NCBI RefSeq assembly: GCF_003253995.1
Contig: NZ_QKZL01000005.1
Location: 124,001-188,000 of the forward strand
Length of the DNA stretch: 64,000 nucleotides
DNA from: Palleronia aestuarii
Lineage (GTDB): Bacteria; Pseudomonadota; Alphaproteobacteria; Rhodobacterales; Rhodobacteraceae
Direction of reading: 5' to 3'
Below, one piece after another: positions 42,223 through 51,342 of this stretch. Numbering within the stretch: position 1 is the stretch's first letter; each line of letters opens with the position of its first letter. The notes under the pieces are model-generated. The model saw only the letters and a list, made by a program, of their open reading frames with translations, was not told the DNA's origin and searched no databases. Both the position numbers and the translations under genes were made by a program.

Positions 42223-44028
42223 TCAGCCCGTGTGATGGCTTGACGATTTCCGGGCCGCGAGAATATTGTGGGCCGAGTTCACGAGGCCGACATGCGAGAA
42301 GGCCTGCGGAAAATTGCCGAGTTGGCGTGCCGCGACGGGATCGTATTCCTCCGCGAGGAGGCCCAGATCGTTGCGTAGCGAGAGGAGATGCTCGAAGAGC
42401 GTCTCCGCCTCGTCGAGCCGTCCGATCATCACGAGGGCGTCGACCAGCCAGAAGCTGCACACGAGGAACGTTCCCTCGCGCCCTTCGAGCCCGTCCGATG
42501 CCCCCTCCGAGCGGTAGCGCAGCACCAGCCCGTCCTCGACGAGGTCGCGCTGGATCGCCTCCACGGTCGCGACGATCCGGTGATCGTCGGGCGGCAGGAA
42601 TCCGACGGCGGGCAGAAGCAGGAGCGCGGCATCGAGGCCGGTGCCGCCGTAATACTGCACGAAGCTGCCGCGTTCTTCGTTCCAGCCATGTGCGAGAATA
42701 TCATCGCGTATCTCTTCGCGCGTCGCGCGCCAGCGATCGACGGGCCCGTCGAGGCCGTAATCCTCCACGGCCCGGATCCCGCGATCGAAGGCGACCCAGG
42801 CCATGACGCGGGAATGCGTGAAATGCCGCGCCTCGCCGCGAACCTCCCAGATGCCCTCGTCAGGATCGCGCCAGCGCGTGTCGAGCTCCTCGAGGAGGAG
42901 CCGCTGGAAGCTCCAACTTGCTTCGGACGGCTCGAGCATGAAGCATCGCCCGACATGAAGCGCCTCCATGAGCTCACCGTAGACGTCGATCTGAAGCTGG
43001 TCCTGCGCTGCGTTGCCGAGCCGGACCGGGGCCGAGGCCTCGTAACCCGAAAGCCAGGGCAGCTCGATCTCGGTCAGCCGCTGTTCGCCGGAGAGGCCGT
43101 ACATGATCTGCATCTGCCGTGGATGGCCCGATGTCGCGCGCAGGAGCCATTGCCGCCATTCCGCGGCTTCCGAGCGATAGCCCGAATTCAGGAGCGCCAG
43201 GAGCGTCAGCGACGCGTCGCGCACCCAGCAATAGCGGTAATCCCAGTTCCGCCCGCCGCCGATCCGCTCGGGCAGGGACGTCGTCGGGGCCGCGACGATC
43301 CCGCCCGTGGGCCGGAACGTGAGCGCTTTCAGCGTCAGGAGCGAGCGGGCGACGGCGTCCGGCCAGGGATGCGCGTCGTCCTCCCCGACGGTGCATTGGG
43401 CGGACCAGTCCCGCCACCAGGCTTCCGTCTCCGAGAGCCGCGCGCCCGGGTCCCAGATATGCCCGTCGGGACGGTGGGACGGGTGCCAGGAAAGGACGAA
43501 GGGCAGTTCCGCGCCTTCACCGATCTCGAAGGACGCGCCGGTGCGCATATCCTCGCCCTCAAGCGCCACGGGGGCCCGGAACTCGACCGCGTCCGGGCCG
43601 GCGACGGCCTGCAAGCCGGAATCGGTCTTCCTGACCCACGGGATCCTGCGGCCGTAACCGAAGCGCAGGGCCAGATCCATCTTCATCCGGACCCGTCCAC
43701 GATCGCACCGGACAATGCGGATCAGGTCGACCAGCTGCGCATCTCCGCTCAGCGGCATGAAGTCGATGATCGTCACGGCGCCCTCGGCGGTCTCGAACGT
43801 GGTCTCGAGGATGGTCGTGCCGGGGCGGTAGCGGCGGTGCGTCTTGAGGATCTCGCCCTCGGGGGCGATCTGCCAGCGCCCGTTCTCTTCGGTTCCGAGG
43901 AGCGCCGCGAAGCAGGCATCGGAATCGAAGCGGGGCAGGCACAGCCAGTCGATCGAGCCGTCGCGCGAGACGAGCGCACAGGACAGCATGTTGCCGATGA
44001 ATCCGTAATCCTCGATCTTCGCGCTCAT
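42223..44028 (-). CDS. Glycoside hydrolase family 15 protein (glucoamylase/trehalase-type)
   Basis: The 601-residue protein matches bacterial GH15-like proteins. The N-terminal beta-domain starts IEDYGFIGNMLSCALVSRDGSIDWLCLPRFDSDACFAALLG. The (alpha/alpha)6 catalytic domain has GGRNWDYRYCWVRDASLTL at residues 258-275 and FLVCSFWLVDALVMIGRLDEAE near 530. Members hydrolyse alpha-glucans or trehalose to glucose. No signal peptide is visible, so it acts in the cytoplasm. It follows zwf by 10 bases in one operon, so released glucose can enter the oxidative pentose phosphate/Entner-Doudoroff route after phosphorylation. Trehalose is a plausible substrate but is not proved by sequence. Confidence 0.85.
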   Translation of the reverse strand: MSAKIEDYGFIGNMLSCALVSRDGSIDWLCLPRFDSDACFAALLGTEENGRWQIAPEGEILKTHRRYRPGTTILETTFETAEGAVTIIDFMPLSGDAQLVDLIRIVRCDRGRVRMKMDLALRFGYGRRIPWVRKTDSGLQAVAGPDAVEFRAPVALEGEDMRTGASFEIGEGAELPFVLSWHPSHRPDGHIWDPGARLSETEAWWRDWSAQCTVGEDDAHPWPDAVARSLLTLKALTFRPTGGIVAAPTTSLPERIGGGRNWDYRYCWVRDASLTLLALLNSGYRSEAAEWRQWLLRATSGHPRQMQIMYGLSGEQRLTEIELPWLSGYEASAPVRLGNAAQDQLQIDVYGELMEALHVGRCFMLEPSEASWSFQRLLLEELDTRWRDPDEGIWEVRGEARHFTHSRVMAWVAFDRGIRAVEDYGLDGPVDRWRATREEIRDDILAHGWNEERGSFVQYYGGTGLDAALLLLPAVGFLPPDDHRIVATVEAIQRDLVEDGLVLRYRSEGASDGLEGREGTFLVCSFWLVDALVMIGRLDEAETLFEHLLSLRNDLGLLAEEYDPVAARQLGNFPQAFSHVGLVNSAHNILAARKSSSHHTG

Positions 44029-44038
44029 CCGTCCGTCC

Positions 44039-45547
44039 TTACTCGTCATGCGTCTTGCCGAGCGGCGTCCAACCCCAGTCGGCCGCCGCCTCCGGCCCCT
44101 CCGATCCCGCGTCATATGGAAGCGGCGCGGCGTTCTTGGCGTGATCCAGTACCGGATCGACGATCCGCCACGCGGCCTCGATCGTGTCGGCGCGCTGAAA
44201 GAGCGTCGCGTCGCCGGTGAGGCAATCGTAGAGCAGCGCCTCGTAGCCGACGTTGGGATTGTGCGCGAAGGCCTCGTCGAAGGAAAACTCCGTCGCGGCC
44301 TTGGCAAGTTCCATGTCGGGTCCCGGGCGCTTCACGTCGAAGGCGATCTCGATGCCGTGGCCCGGATCGACCGAGAGGGTGATGCGGTCGCTGCTGCCGG
44401 CCGGCGCCTCCATGTCGGGGAAGAGGCGGAACGGGGCGGGCTTCAGATGCACCACGATCTCCGTGCGCCGCGCGGCGAGGCACTTGCCGGTCCGGATCAG
44501 GAAGGGCGTACCGGCCCATCGCCAGTTGTGGATGCGGAACCGTGCGGCGACGAAGGTCTCGGTCCGGCTGTCGGGCGCCACGTCCGCTTCCTCCCGGTAG
44601 CCCGGCACGGCATTCCCCTCGATCTCTCCCGCTTCGTACTGGCCGAAGACGACATCGTCCGGCCCGAGCGGCGCGACGGCGGCCAAGAGCCGGGTCTTCT
44701 CGCCCCGGATCGCGTCGGCGTCGAGCGAGGAGGGGGCATCCATCGCGGCCATGCAGAGAAGCTGCATCATGTGGTTGGGGACCATGTCGCGCAGCGCGCC
44801 CGTCGGCTCGTAGAAGCGCCCGCGACTGCCCACGCCGATCGTCTCCGCCGCCGTGATCTCGACCCGCTCGACATGCTCGGCCCGCCAGATGGGTTCGAAG
44901 AGGCGGTTGGCGAAGCGCATGGCTAGGAGACTCTGGACAGGCTCCTTGCCCATGAAGTGATCGATGCGAAAGACCTGCTCCTCGCGCGCGACTTTCAGGA
45001 TGCGCGCGTTGAGCGCTTGCGCGGAGGCGAGGTCGTGGCCGAAGGGTTTTTCAATGACGAGGCGGCGGAACGCGCCTTCCGTCTCTTCCAGAAGCCCCGC
45101 CTTGCCCAATCCGTCGACGATCGGCGCGAAGAAGTGCGCGCCCACGGCGAGATAGAAGATCGCGGAACGATCGCCGAGCTGGTCCCGGAGCGCCTCGAAA
45201 CAGGCGGGATCGGTCACGTCGCCCTTCATGTAGCTCAGGCATCCGGCCAGCCGGTCCCAAGCCTCCGCGTCGATCCGGTCGGGGTGAAACTCCGCATCGG
45301 CGTCGCCCGTGAAGGAGCGCAGCGTTTCCCCAAGGCCATCGCGCCAAGCCTCGGTGCTCGTATCCGCGATGTCGACCCCCAGGACGGCGAAGTCCTCACC
45401 CAGCAGGTGCGATTCCGAGAGGTTGTAGAGCGACGGGATCAGAAGTCGCTTCGTCAGATCCCCCGCGGCGCCGAAGATGACGATCGTGGCGGGCGGCGCG
45501 GCGGACCTGCCGGGCTGGGAGGAAGGTTTCGAGCCGGTCGGGATCAT
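44039..45547 (-). CDS. zwf: Glucose-6-phosphate 1-dehydrogenase
   Basis: The 502-residue enzyme has the nucleotide motif GAAGDLTKR at residues 26-34, EKPFG at 166-170 and the catalytic RIDHFMGKE at 194-202 (family consensus RIDHYLGKE). It oxidises glucose-6-phosphate to 6-phosphogluconolactone with NADP+. The first 20 residues are a poorly conserved extension, and another start within them is possible. It is the first gene of a two-gene operon with GH15. The usual partners pgl and edd are not beside it, so this may be a second, stress- or storage-related copy (inference). Confidence 0.92.
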   Translation of the reverse strand: MIPTGSKPSSQPGRSAAPPATIVIFGAAGDLTKRLLIPSLYNLSESHLLGEDFAVLGVDIADTSTEAWRDGLGETLRSFTGDADAEFHPDRIDAEAWDRLAGCLSYMKGDVTDPACFEALRDQLGDRSAIFYLAVGAHFFAPIVDGLGKAGLLEETEGAFRRLVIEKPFGHDLASAQALNARILKVAREEQVFRIDHFMGKEPVQSLLAMRFANRLFEPIWRAEHVERVEITAAETIGVGSRGRFYEPTGALRDMVPNHMMQLLCMAAMDAPSSLDADAIRGEKTRLLAAVAPLGPDDVVFGQYEAGEIEGNAVPGYREEADVAPDSRTETFVAARFRIHNWRWAGTPFLIRTGKCLAARRTEIVVHLKPAPFRLFPDMEAPAGSSDRITLSVDPGHGIEIAFDVKRPGPDMELAKAATEFSFDEAFAHNPNVGYEALLYDCLTGDATLFQRADTIEAAWRIVDPVLDHAKNAAPLPYDAGSEGPEAAADWGWTPLGKTHDE

Positions 45548-45643
45548 GCCGCATTCTCCAGGAAGTATGGATCGGGTCCAGGACCGGGAGATATGCGGTC
45601 ACCGGGCCAAATCCAGATGTCGCCTCGCCGTTTCGCGCCAGGC

Positions 45644-47182
45644 CTAATGTCCGGCACCCGGCCGCGGTCCCGCGCCGGAGGGCTTCTGCATCAGCAACAG
45701 AAGCGGCAGCAGCACGAGCGCGAGGACGCCCAAGAGATTGAAGATATGCGAATAGGCCATCAGGGCGGCCTGGCGCGCGATCTCGGCCGATAGGATCGCC
45801 GCGCCCTCCGGCGTGTCCGGTGCGAGGCCCAGCGGGGCGAGATAGGCCTGCGCGGCGGGGTTGAAGGGCGTCACCTTCGCACTCAGGATCGCGGTGTCGG
45901 TGGCCGTCGCCCGCACGAGGAGGGCCCCCACCACCGCGATGCCGATGGAGGAGCCGAGCTGCCGCGTCACCCCGTATAGGCCGGAGGCGTCATCCTGTCG
46001 TGCCTGCTCGATCCGGTCGAAGGCGAGGGTCGAGAGCGGCACGAAGATCAGTCCCAGACCGAGCCCGGAGATGAAGCCGGGCACCGCAAGCTGGGAGAAC
46101 GAGGCCTCGAGGGTCAGCGCGCCGTACATGAAGTTGCTCACCGCCGTGACGATGAGGCCGATCGCGGCAAGGATACGTGGATCGACCCGGCCGACGAGGA
46201 GCGATCCCACAACGACCATCGAGAGGCCCCCCGCGATGCCGCGCGGCACGAAAAGGTAGCCCGCCTCGAGCACCGGATAGCCGAGGAGCCCCTGCACGAA
46301 AAGCGGCAGGATCGCGATGCCCCCGAACATGGTGACGGCGAAGCCCGCGATGATGAGGCTTGCCATCGCGAAGTTGCGTTCCCCGAGAAGGCCGAGGTCG
46401 ACCACGGGTTCGGGGTGGCGGAGACCGCGCCAGAGGAAGGCCGCGAGCCCCAGCGCGGCGGCGATAGCGGCGACCTGGATCACCGGGCTCAGGAACCAGT
46501 CCTTGCTCTCGCCTTGATCGAGGAGGAATTGCAGCGCTCCGATCCCGAGCGCCATGAGCGCGAGGCCGGTCCAGTCGATCCGGACCCGCTCCGGTTCGTC
46601 CTTCGGTAATTCGCCCGCGAGCATCAGGAGCGCGAAGAGCGCCATCGGCAGATTGACGAAGAAGACCATCCGCCAGGAGAAGTATTCGGTCAGCACCGCC
46701 CCCGCGGTGGGCCCGAGCACCGGCGCCACTACGACGCCGAGGCCGAACATCGCCATCGCCTGGCCGCGTTTCTCCCGCGGGAAGGCGTCGAAGAGGATGG
46801 ATTGCGACAGCGGGATGAGGAACGCGCCGAACACCCCCTGGCCCAGCCGGAAGAGGATCATCTCGTCGAGGCTCGTCGATATCCCGCAGAGCGCGGAGAA
46901 GAGCGCGAAACCCGTGATCGCCCCGAGGATGAGCCGCCGCCGCCCGATCAGCCGGGCCATCAGCCCGGTGAGCGGCATGACGACCACCGCGGCCACGATA
47001 TAGCTCGTGAGGATCCAGGTCGTCTGATCCGTGGTCGCACCGAAGGCAGACTTGATATGGGGCAGGGCGATGTTGACGATCGTGCTGTCGAGCACCTCGA
47101 GCACGGCGGCCAGGACCACGGCGACGACGATGGCGATGCGGACGCCGCCGCCCTTCGCCTCCGCCGCGGTCAGGTCGGTCAT
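45644..47182 (-). CDS. MFS multidrug transporter, DHA2 family (EmrB-like)
   Basis: The 512-residue protein has about 14 membrane helices and DHA2 motifs LEVLDSTIVNIALPHIKSAFGATTDQTTWILTSY in helix 1 and GLMARLIGRRRLILGA after helix 2. Motif C-like GLGVVVAPVLGPTAGAVLTEYFSWRMVFFVNLP is also present. Its start overlaps the stop of the upstream membrane-fusion gene by ATGA, forming an EmrA-EmrB-type pair. Together with an outer-membrane channel encoded elsewhere it should export toxic amphiphiles. Confidence 0.9.
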   Translation of the reverse strand: MTDLTAAEAKGGGVRIAIVVAVVLAAVLEVLDSTIVNIALPHIKSAFGATTDQTTWILTSYIVAAVVVMPLTGLMARLIGRRRLILGAITGFALFSALCGISTSLDEMILFRLGQGVFGAFLIPLSQSILFDAFPREKRGQAMAMFGLGVVVAPVLGPTAGAVLTEYFSWRMVFFVNLPMALFALLMLAGELPKDEPERVRIDWTGLALMALGIGALQFLLDQGESKDWFLSPVIQVAAIAAALGLAAFLWRGLRHPEPVVDLGLLGERNFAMASLIIAGFAVTMFGGIAILPLFVQGLLGYPVLEAGYLFVPRGIAGGLSMVVVGSLLVGRVDPRILAAIGLIVTAVSNFMYGALTLEASFSQLAVPGFISGLGLGLIFVPLSTLAFDRIEQARQDDASGLYGVTRQLGSSIGIAVVGALLVRATATDTAILSAKVTPFNPAAQAYLAPLGLAPDTPEGAAILSAEIARQAALMAYSHIFNLLGVLALVLLPLLLLMQKPSGAGPRPGAGH

Positions 47183-48162
47183 TGCCCGCTCTCCGCCCCC
47201 GTCGTGTCGACCGTCACGCTGGCGGACGCGCCGGCGCGCAGGTCGGCCCCGGTGTCGTCGAGCGTGATCCGCACCGGGAAGCGCTGCGTCACACGGACCC
47301 AGTTGCCGCTCGCGTTCTCCGCGGGAAGGAGGGAGAAGGTCGCGCCAGAGCCGCGGCCGATGGAGCCGACCGATCCGGTGAAACTCGTGCCCGGGATCAT
47401 GTCGACCTCCACCCGCGCGGGCATGCCGGGGCGCACGCGATCGAGATCGGTCTCCCGGAAATTGGCCTCCACCCACCATTCGCCGGCATCGACGATGGAA
47501 AAGAGCGGGGTGTAGGCGCTGACGACCGCGCCCTCGCGCAGCGAGAGATTGGCGATCCAGCCGTCGACCGGCGCCGTGACCTCCGCGCGTGCGAGCGTCG
47601 TCTCGGCCGTGCGGAGCTGCGCCTGCGCCGTGGCGAGGTCGTCGGCGTTCGCGGTCACCGCGGCCTCCGCCCCGGCGAGCTGCGAGCGCGCGGAGCTGAC
47701 CCCGGCGGCCGCCTGCGCCGCGGCGGAGCGGTCCTGCTCGAGAGCCGCCTGGGTGATTGTTCCGTCTTCGGCCAGGGCCTGGCTGCGGGAGAGCTGCGCA
47801 TCCGCCGTCTCCTGCGCCGATCGGGCGCTGGCGAGCGCGGCCTTGGCCGTCTCGACCTGGCTGGCGTAGCTCTCGCCCGACGCGGTCGCGGCGTCGACCG
47901 CCGCGCGGGCCTCATCGACCGCATCCTGGAACGTGGCCGGATCGACGCGGAAAAGCAGATCGCCCGCCGCCACGCGCTGGTTCTCCTGAACGGCGACCTC
48001 GGTCACCCGTCCGCTGACCTCGGGGACGATGGTGACGACGTTGGCCTGGACGTAGGCGTCGTCGGTCGAGGGATAGAGCGCCTCGTGACGCCAGTACCAC
48101 CAGAGCCCGCCCGCGATCGACACGAGCAGGAGGAAGATCAGAAGAAGCTTTGCCTTGGACAT
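47179..48162 (-). CDS. HlyD/EmrA-family membrane fusion protein
   Basis: The 327-residue protein has one N-terminal membrane helix (LLLIFLLLVSIAGGLWWYW) and the EmrA-type start STDDAYVQANVVTIVPEVSGRVTEVAVQENQRVAAGDLLFRVDP. A long alanine-rich coiled-coil hairpin (about residues 80-200) is followed by the matching lipoyl half AEVTAPVDGWIANLSLREGAVVSAYTPLFSIVD. It bridges the EmrB-like pump downstream to an outer-membrane channel. The ATG at 48162 is chosen from the membrane helix; the upstream open frame is not coding in character. Confidence 0.88.
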   Translation of the reverse strand: MSKAKLLLIFLLLVSIAGGLWWYWRHEALYPSTDDAYVQANVVTIVPEVSGRVTEVAVQENQRVAAGDLLFRVDPATFQDAVDEARAAVDAATASGESYASQVETAKAALASARSAQETADAQLSRSQALAEDGTITQAALEQDRSAAAQAAAGVSSARSQLAGAEAAVTANADDLATAQAQLRTAETTLARAEVTAPVDGWIANLSLREGAVVSAYTPLFSIVDAGEWWVEANFRETDLDRVRPGMPARVEVDMIPGTSFTGSVGSIGRGSGATFSLLPAENASGNWVRVTQRFPVRITLDDTGADLRAGASASVTVDTTGAESGQ

Positions 48163-48595
48163 GCGCGTACCCGCTCGTTCCCCCGGCGATCTATCCCGCC
48201 AAGGGAAAGACGCAAGCCCCGTTCGTATCGAACGCTGGGGCAAAAGGATTTCGCGCGGAACGGCACGGGGCGATGACGGTGGGCCGAACGGTGAAATCCA
48301 AGGGGCGCGGGATCGCGTGATCACACGGGGGAAAAGAGCGTAACCGGCGCCCGCGGATGACGCCGCGATCCACGATCGCCGCGCGGACGATTGCCCCCTT
48401 TTCGCTCTGCTTGGGGATGTGATCCGAGGTCGGATTGGTTGCTCTCCGGCAGTGGCGGATCGTCGGGACCCAGACCCCTTCCGGACACCCCGCGAGGGCT
48501 CTGGCGGGGGATGCGGACGGGTGATAGGGCGAGCGGAATCGGACGCCCGGCGCATCGCCTGCGAGGGCTGTCCGGACCTTGGGAGATTGGAAGCG
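48163..48595. other. 433-base gap between divergent efflux genes, no gene seen
   Basis: This stretch must contain promoters for the leftward EmrA-like gene and the rightward MFS gene. Open frames crossing it are arginine- and serine-rich and resemble no family. I saw no convincing operator, repeat or RNA structure. No TetR or MarR gene for the efflux pair is adjacent. Confidence 0.5.
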
Positions 48596-49843
48596 ATGCT
48601 GAAACTCGTGTCCGCGATCTGGGCGCTGCTCATCGGCGTGTTCCTGATCCAGGTCGGCAACGGGATGCAATCCACCCTGATGGGCGTCCGTGGACAGATC
48701 GAGGGGTTCTCCACGCTCGCCCTCTCTCTCGTCACCTCGGGCTACTTCATGGGTTTTCTCGTGGGCTCGCGGATCTCGCCCTCGATCATCCGCCGCGTGG
48801 GCCACGTGCGCGCCTTCGCGGCGCTCGGATCGCTGATGTCGGCGGTCCTCATCGCCTATCCGCTCATCACCGAGCCCGTGAGTTGGACGATCCTGCGTGC
48901 CGTTCTCGGCTTCTGCATGTCGGGCATCTACGTGGTCGCAGAAAGCTGGCTGAACGACCGGGCGACGAACGAGACGCGGGGCACGCTCCTGTCGGCCTAC
49001 ATGGTCTCGCAGATGGCCGGGATGGTCGCGGCGCAGGGGCTGATGAACGTGGGCGATGCGGCCGGCGCGAAACTCTTCATCCTCGCCTCTATCCTGGTCT
49101 CGCTCGCCTTCACGCCGGTCCTGCTCTCCGCCGTGCCGCTTCCGGCGGCGGAGGCGATCAAGCCGATGACACTGCGTGCGCTCTTCCGCCGCTCACCGCT
49201 CGCGACCGTCGGTACCGCGCTCCTGGGCGGGATCTTCGCGGCGCAGATGGGCATGGCCGCGATCTATGCCGCGCAGATCGGGCTCGGCGTGCGGGAGGTC
49301 TCGACCTTCGTGGCCGCGCTCTTCGCCGGCTCGTTCCTCCTGCAGGTCCCGGTCGGGCGGCTCTCCGACCTTATGGACAGGCGGTTCGTCATTTTGACCC
49401 TTGCCGTGGTAGGCGCGGTTGCCTGCGGGACGACCTTCGTCTTCCGCGACAGCTACTTGGGCCTTATCGTGGGCGCGCTTCTCGCCGGCGGCACGGCGAC
49501 CCCGCTCTACTCGCTCTTCATCGCCTACATGAACGACCACCTGGAGCGGGAGGACATGCCCGCCGCGGCGAGCGGGATCGTCTTCATCTACGGCCTCGGC
49601 GCGATCTCCGGTCCGCTCGTGATCGGACAGGCGATGGAAGTCGCGGGGCCGCATTTCTTCTGGGTTGTCCTGATGACGCTGTTCGGGGCGATCGCGGTCT
49701 ATACGGCCTACCGAATGACCCGGCGCGAGGCTCCCGCCACGGAGGATTCGGCCTATCTCGGGGTGCTGCCCACCTCGTCGGAGGTCGCGGTCAGCGCCGC
49801 CTACGAGTGGTATGCGGACGAGGTGGAGGAGCGTTCGGAGTGA
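48596..49843 (+). CDS. MFS transporter (YcaD-like)
   Basis: From the ATG at 48596 the protein is 415 residues with 12 helices: MLKLVSAIWALLIGVFLIQVGNGMQSTLMGVRGQIEGFSTLALSLVTSGYFMGFLVGS, AVLGFCMSGIYVVAESWLNDRATNETRG near residue 105, and QVPVGRLSDLMDRRFVI near 250 (the second motif A). This pattern fits the YcaD-type MFS family of unknown substrate. Purine-rich GGGAGATTGGAAG precedes the start. It is convergent with the mutarotase gene, with a small hairpin (49846-49859) in the 37-base gap. Confidence 0.85.
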   Translation: MLKLVSAIWALLIGVFLIQVGNGMQSTLMGVRGQIEGFSTLALSLVTSGYFMGFLVGSRISPSIIRRVGHVRAFAALGSLMSAVLIAYPLITEPVSWTILRAVLGFCMSGIYVVAESWLNDRATNETRGTLLSAYMVSQMAGMVAAQGLMNVGDAAGAKLFILASILVSLAFTPVLLSAVPLPAAEAIKPMTLRALFRRSPLATVGTALLGGIFAAQMGMAAIYAAQIGLGVREVSTFVAALFAGSFLLQVPVGRLSDLMDRRFVILTLAVVGAVACGTTFVFRDSYLGLIVGALLAGGTATPLYSLFIAYMNDHLEREDMPAAASGIVFIYGLGAISGPLVIGQAMEVAGPHFFWVVLMTLFGAIAVYTAYRMTRREAPATEDSAYLGVLPTSSEVAVSAAYEWYADEVEERSE

Positions 49844-49880
49844 TCCCGCGACATCGCGGTCGTGGCCACCGGGCGACGGC

Positions 49881-50213
49881 TCACTCGGTGTGGAACACCT
49901 CCTCCATCGGCGCCCACCATTCGTCCGCGCCCGCGCTATCGAGCTTCCGCTGACAGGGGGAGCAGAGCGCCCACCAGTCGCGGGTGACCGGATCGGCCGC
50001 CATGCGCGCGGCGTCGGCCTCCCAATCGCCGCCGTGATACTCGAAATGGGCGAAAAGCAGATTTTCCGGCTCGCGCAGATAGATCGTGTAGTTGCGGATG
50101 CCGCAGGTCGCGATCATCGACAGCACGTCCGGCCACACGGCGGCGTGGAGTTCGCGGTATTCCGCCACCCGGTCGGGCGCGATGCCCAGGATCCATCCCA
50201 TTCGCCGCATCAC
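49881..50213 (-). CDS. L-rhamnose mutarotase family protein (DUF718/RhaM)
   Basis: The protein of about 110 residues matches the RhaM family: MGWILGIAPDRVAEYRELHAAVWPDVLSMIATCGIRNYTIYLRE, then LLFAHFEYHG and DPVTRDWWALCSPCQRKL. The His and Tyr of ELHAAVWP and RNYTIYL are conserved catalytic positions in the family. These enzymes interconvert the anomers of L-rhamnose, and relatives act on L-fucose. Start may be GTG 50213 (GTGA overlap with the upstream stop) or ATG 50210. It is the last gene of the sugar uptake operon. Confidence 0.88.
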   Translation of the reverse strand: MMRRMGWILGIAPDRVAEYRELHAAVWPDVLSMIATCGIRNYTIYLREPENLLFAHFEYHGGDWEADAARMAADPVTRDWWALCSPCQRKLDSAGADEWWAPMEEVFHTE

Positions 50214-51328
50214 GCGCCCTCCCTGATCTCGATGGTGAATTCCGGGATCGCGCGGGCCGAGATGGCGTCGCTGTCCCAGTCGATGCCGAGCCCCGGCGTC
50301 TCGGGCGCGTGGGCCCGTCCGCCCTCGATCCTGAGACCCGTCGCGGTGATCTCGTCGAGCTGCGGGATGTACTCGACGTAGCGTCCGTTCTGCACCGCGC
50401 AGACGAGGCTCGCATGAAGCTCCATCAGGAAATGCGGGCAGATCGCGATATCGAACGCCTCCGCCATGTGCGCGACCTTGAGCCAGGGGGTGATGCCGCC
50501 GATCCGCCCCACGTCGACCTGCAGGATACTAGCGCCGCCACGCGCGGCGTAATCGGCGAAGTGACGGATCGAATAGAGGCTCTCGCCCACCGCGATCGGG
50601 ATCGGCGTCGCGCGGGCGAGCTCGACATGGCCCGCGAGGTCGTCGGCGGCGAGCGGCTCCTCGATCCAGGCGAGGTCGAAGGGCCGGAGCGCCTCCGCCC
50701 GTCGCCGCGCGGTATCGCGGGCGAAGCCCTGATTGGCATCCGTCATGATCTCGTAGCCCGGTCCCATCGCCTCGCGCATCGCCGCGATGCGCGCGACGTC
50801 CTCCGAGACGGTCGGCTTGCCGATCTTGACCTTCGAGCCGGTAAATCCCCTTTCGCGCGCCGCAAGCGCGTCCTCGACCAGCGCTTCGGGCTCGATATGG
50901 AGCCAGCCGCCCTCGGTCGTGTAGCAGGGCGCGGAGGCCCGCGCGCCGCCTGCGAGCCGCCAGAGCGGGGTGTCCGCCCTGCGGCAGCGCAGGTCCCAGA
51001 GGGCCGTGTCGATGGCCGCGAGCGCGATGGAGGTGATCGCACCGATCGTCGTCGCGTGCGTCGCGAATTCCAGATCGTGCCAGATCGCCTCGATCTCGTC
51101 GGCCTCCCGTCCGATCAGGCGCGGGCAAAGATGGTCCGCGAGCAGCCGCATGACCGAACTGCCCCCCGTGCCGATCGTGTAGGAATAGCCCGTCCCGACC
51201 GCGCCGTCGGCATCGGTGATCGTGACGAAGGGCGTCTCCTGGCGCTCGAAACTCTGGATCGCGTCCGTGCGCACCACCTTCGGCTCCAGTGCCACCATGC
51301 TGAGAGCGACGTGTTCGATCCGGGCCAT
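50210..51328 (-). CDS. Enolase superfamily sugar-acid dehydratase, mandelate racemase subgroup
   Basis: The 372-residue protein has the full mandelate-racemase-subgroup active site: K166-V-K168 in GSKVKIGK, metal ligands D197 (TDANQG), E223 (WIEEPL) and E249 (VGES), and the D272 (VDVGRIGG) plus H299 (ICPHF) acid-base pair. Such enzymes dehydrate acid sugars to 2-keto-3-deoxy acids. Gene context suggests the aldonate made from an oxidised deoxy-sugar. It is shorter than known L-fuconate dehydratases (about 430-440), so the exact substrate is open. GGAG precedes the ATG at 51328. Confidence 0.85.
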   Translation of the reverse strand: MARIEHVALSMVALEPKVVRTDAIQSFERQETPFVTITDADGAVGTGYSYTIGTGGSSVMRLLADHLCPRLIGREADEIEAIWHDLEFATHATTIGAITSIALAAIDTALWDLRCRRADTPLWRLAGGARASAPCYTTEGGWLHIEPEALVEDALAARERGFTGSKVKIGKPTVSEDVARIAAMREAMGPGYEIMTDANQGFARDTARRRAEALRPFDLAWIEEPLAADDLAGHVELARATPIPIAVGESLYSIRHFADYAARGGASILQVDVGRIGGITPWLKVAHMAEAFDIAICPHFLMELHASLVCAVQNGRYVEYIPQLDEITATGLRIEGGRAHAPETPGLGIDWDSDAISARAIPEFTIEIREGA

Positions 51329-51342
51329 GTACGTCTCCTCGT

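Noticed and set aside
48419-48595. An extended start for the YcaD-like MFS transporter at 48419
   Set aside because: The extra 59 residues are arginine/glycine-rich and lack a membrane helix. The ATG at 48596 begins exactly at helix 1 and has a purine-rich leader.
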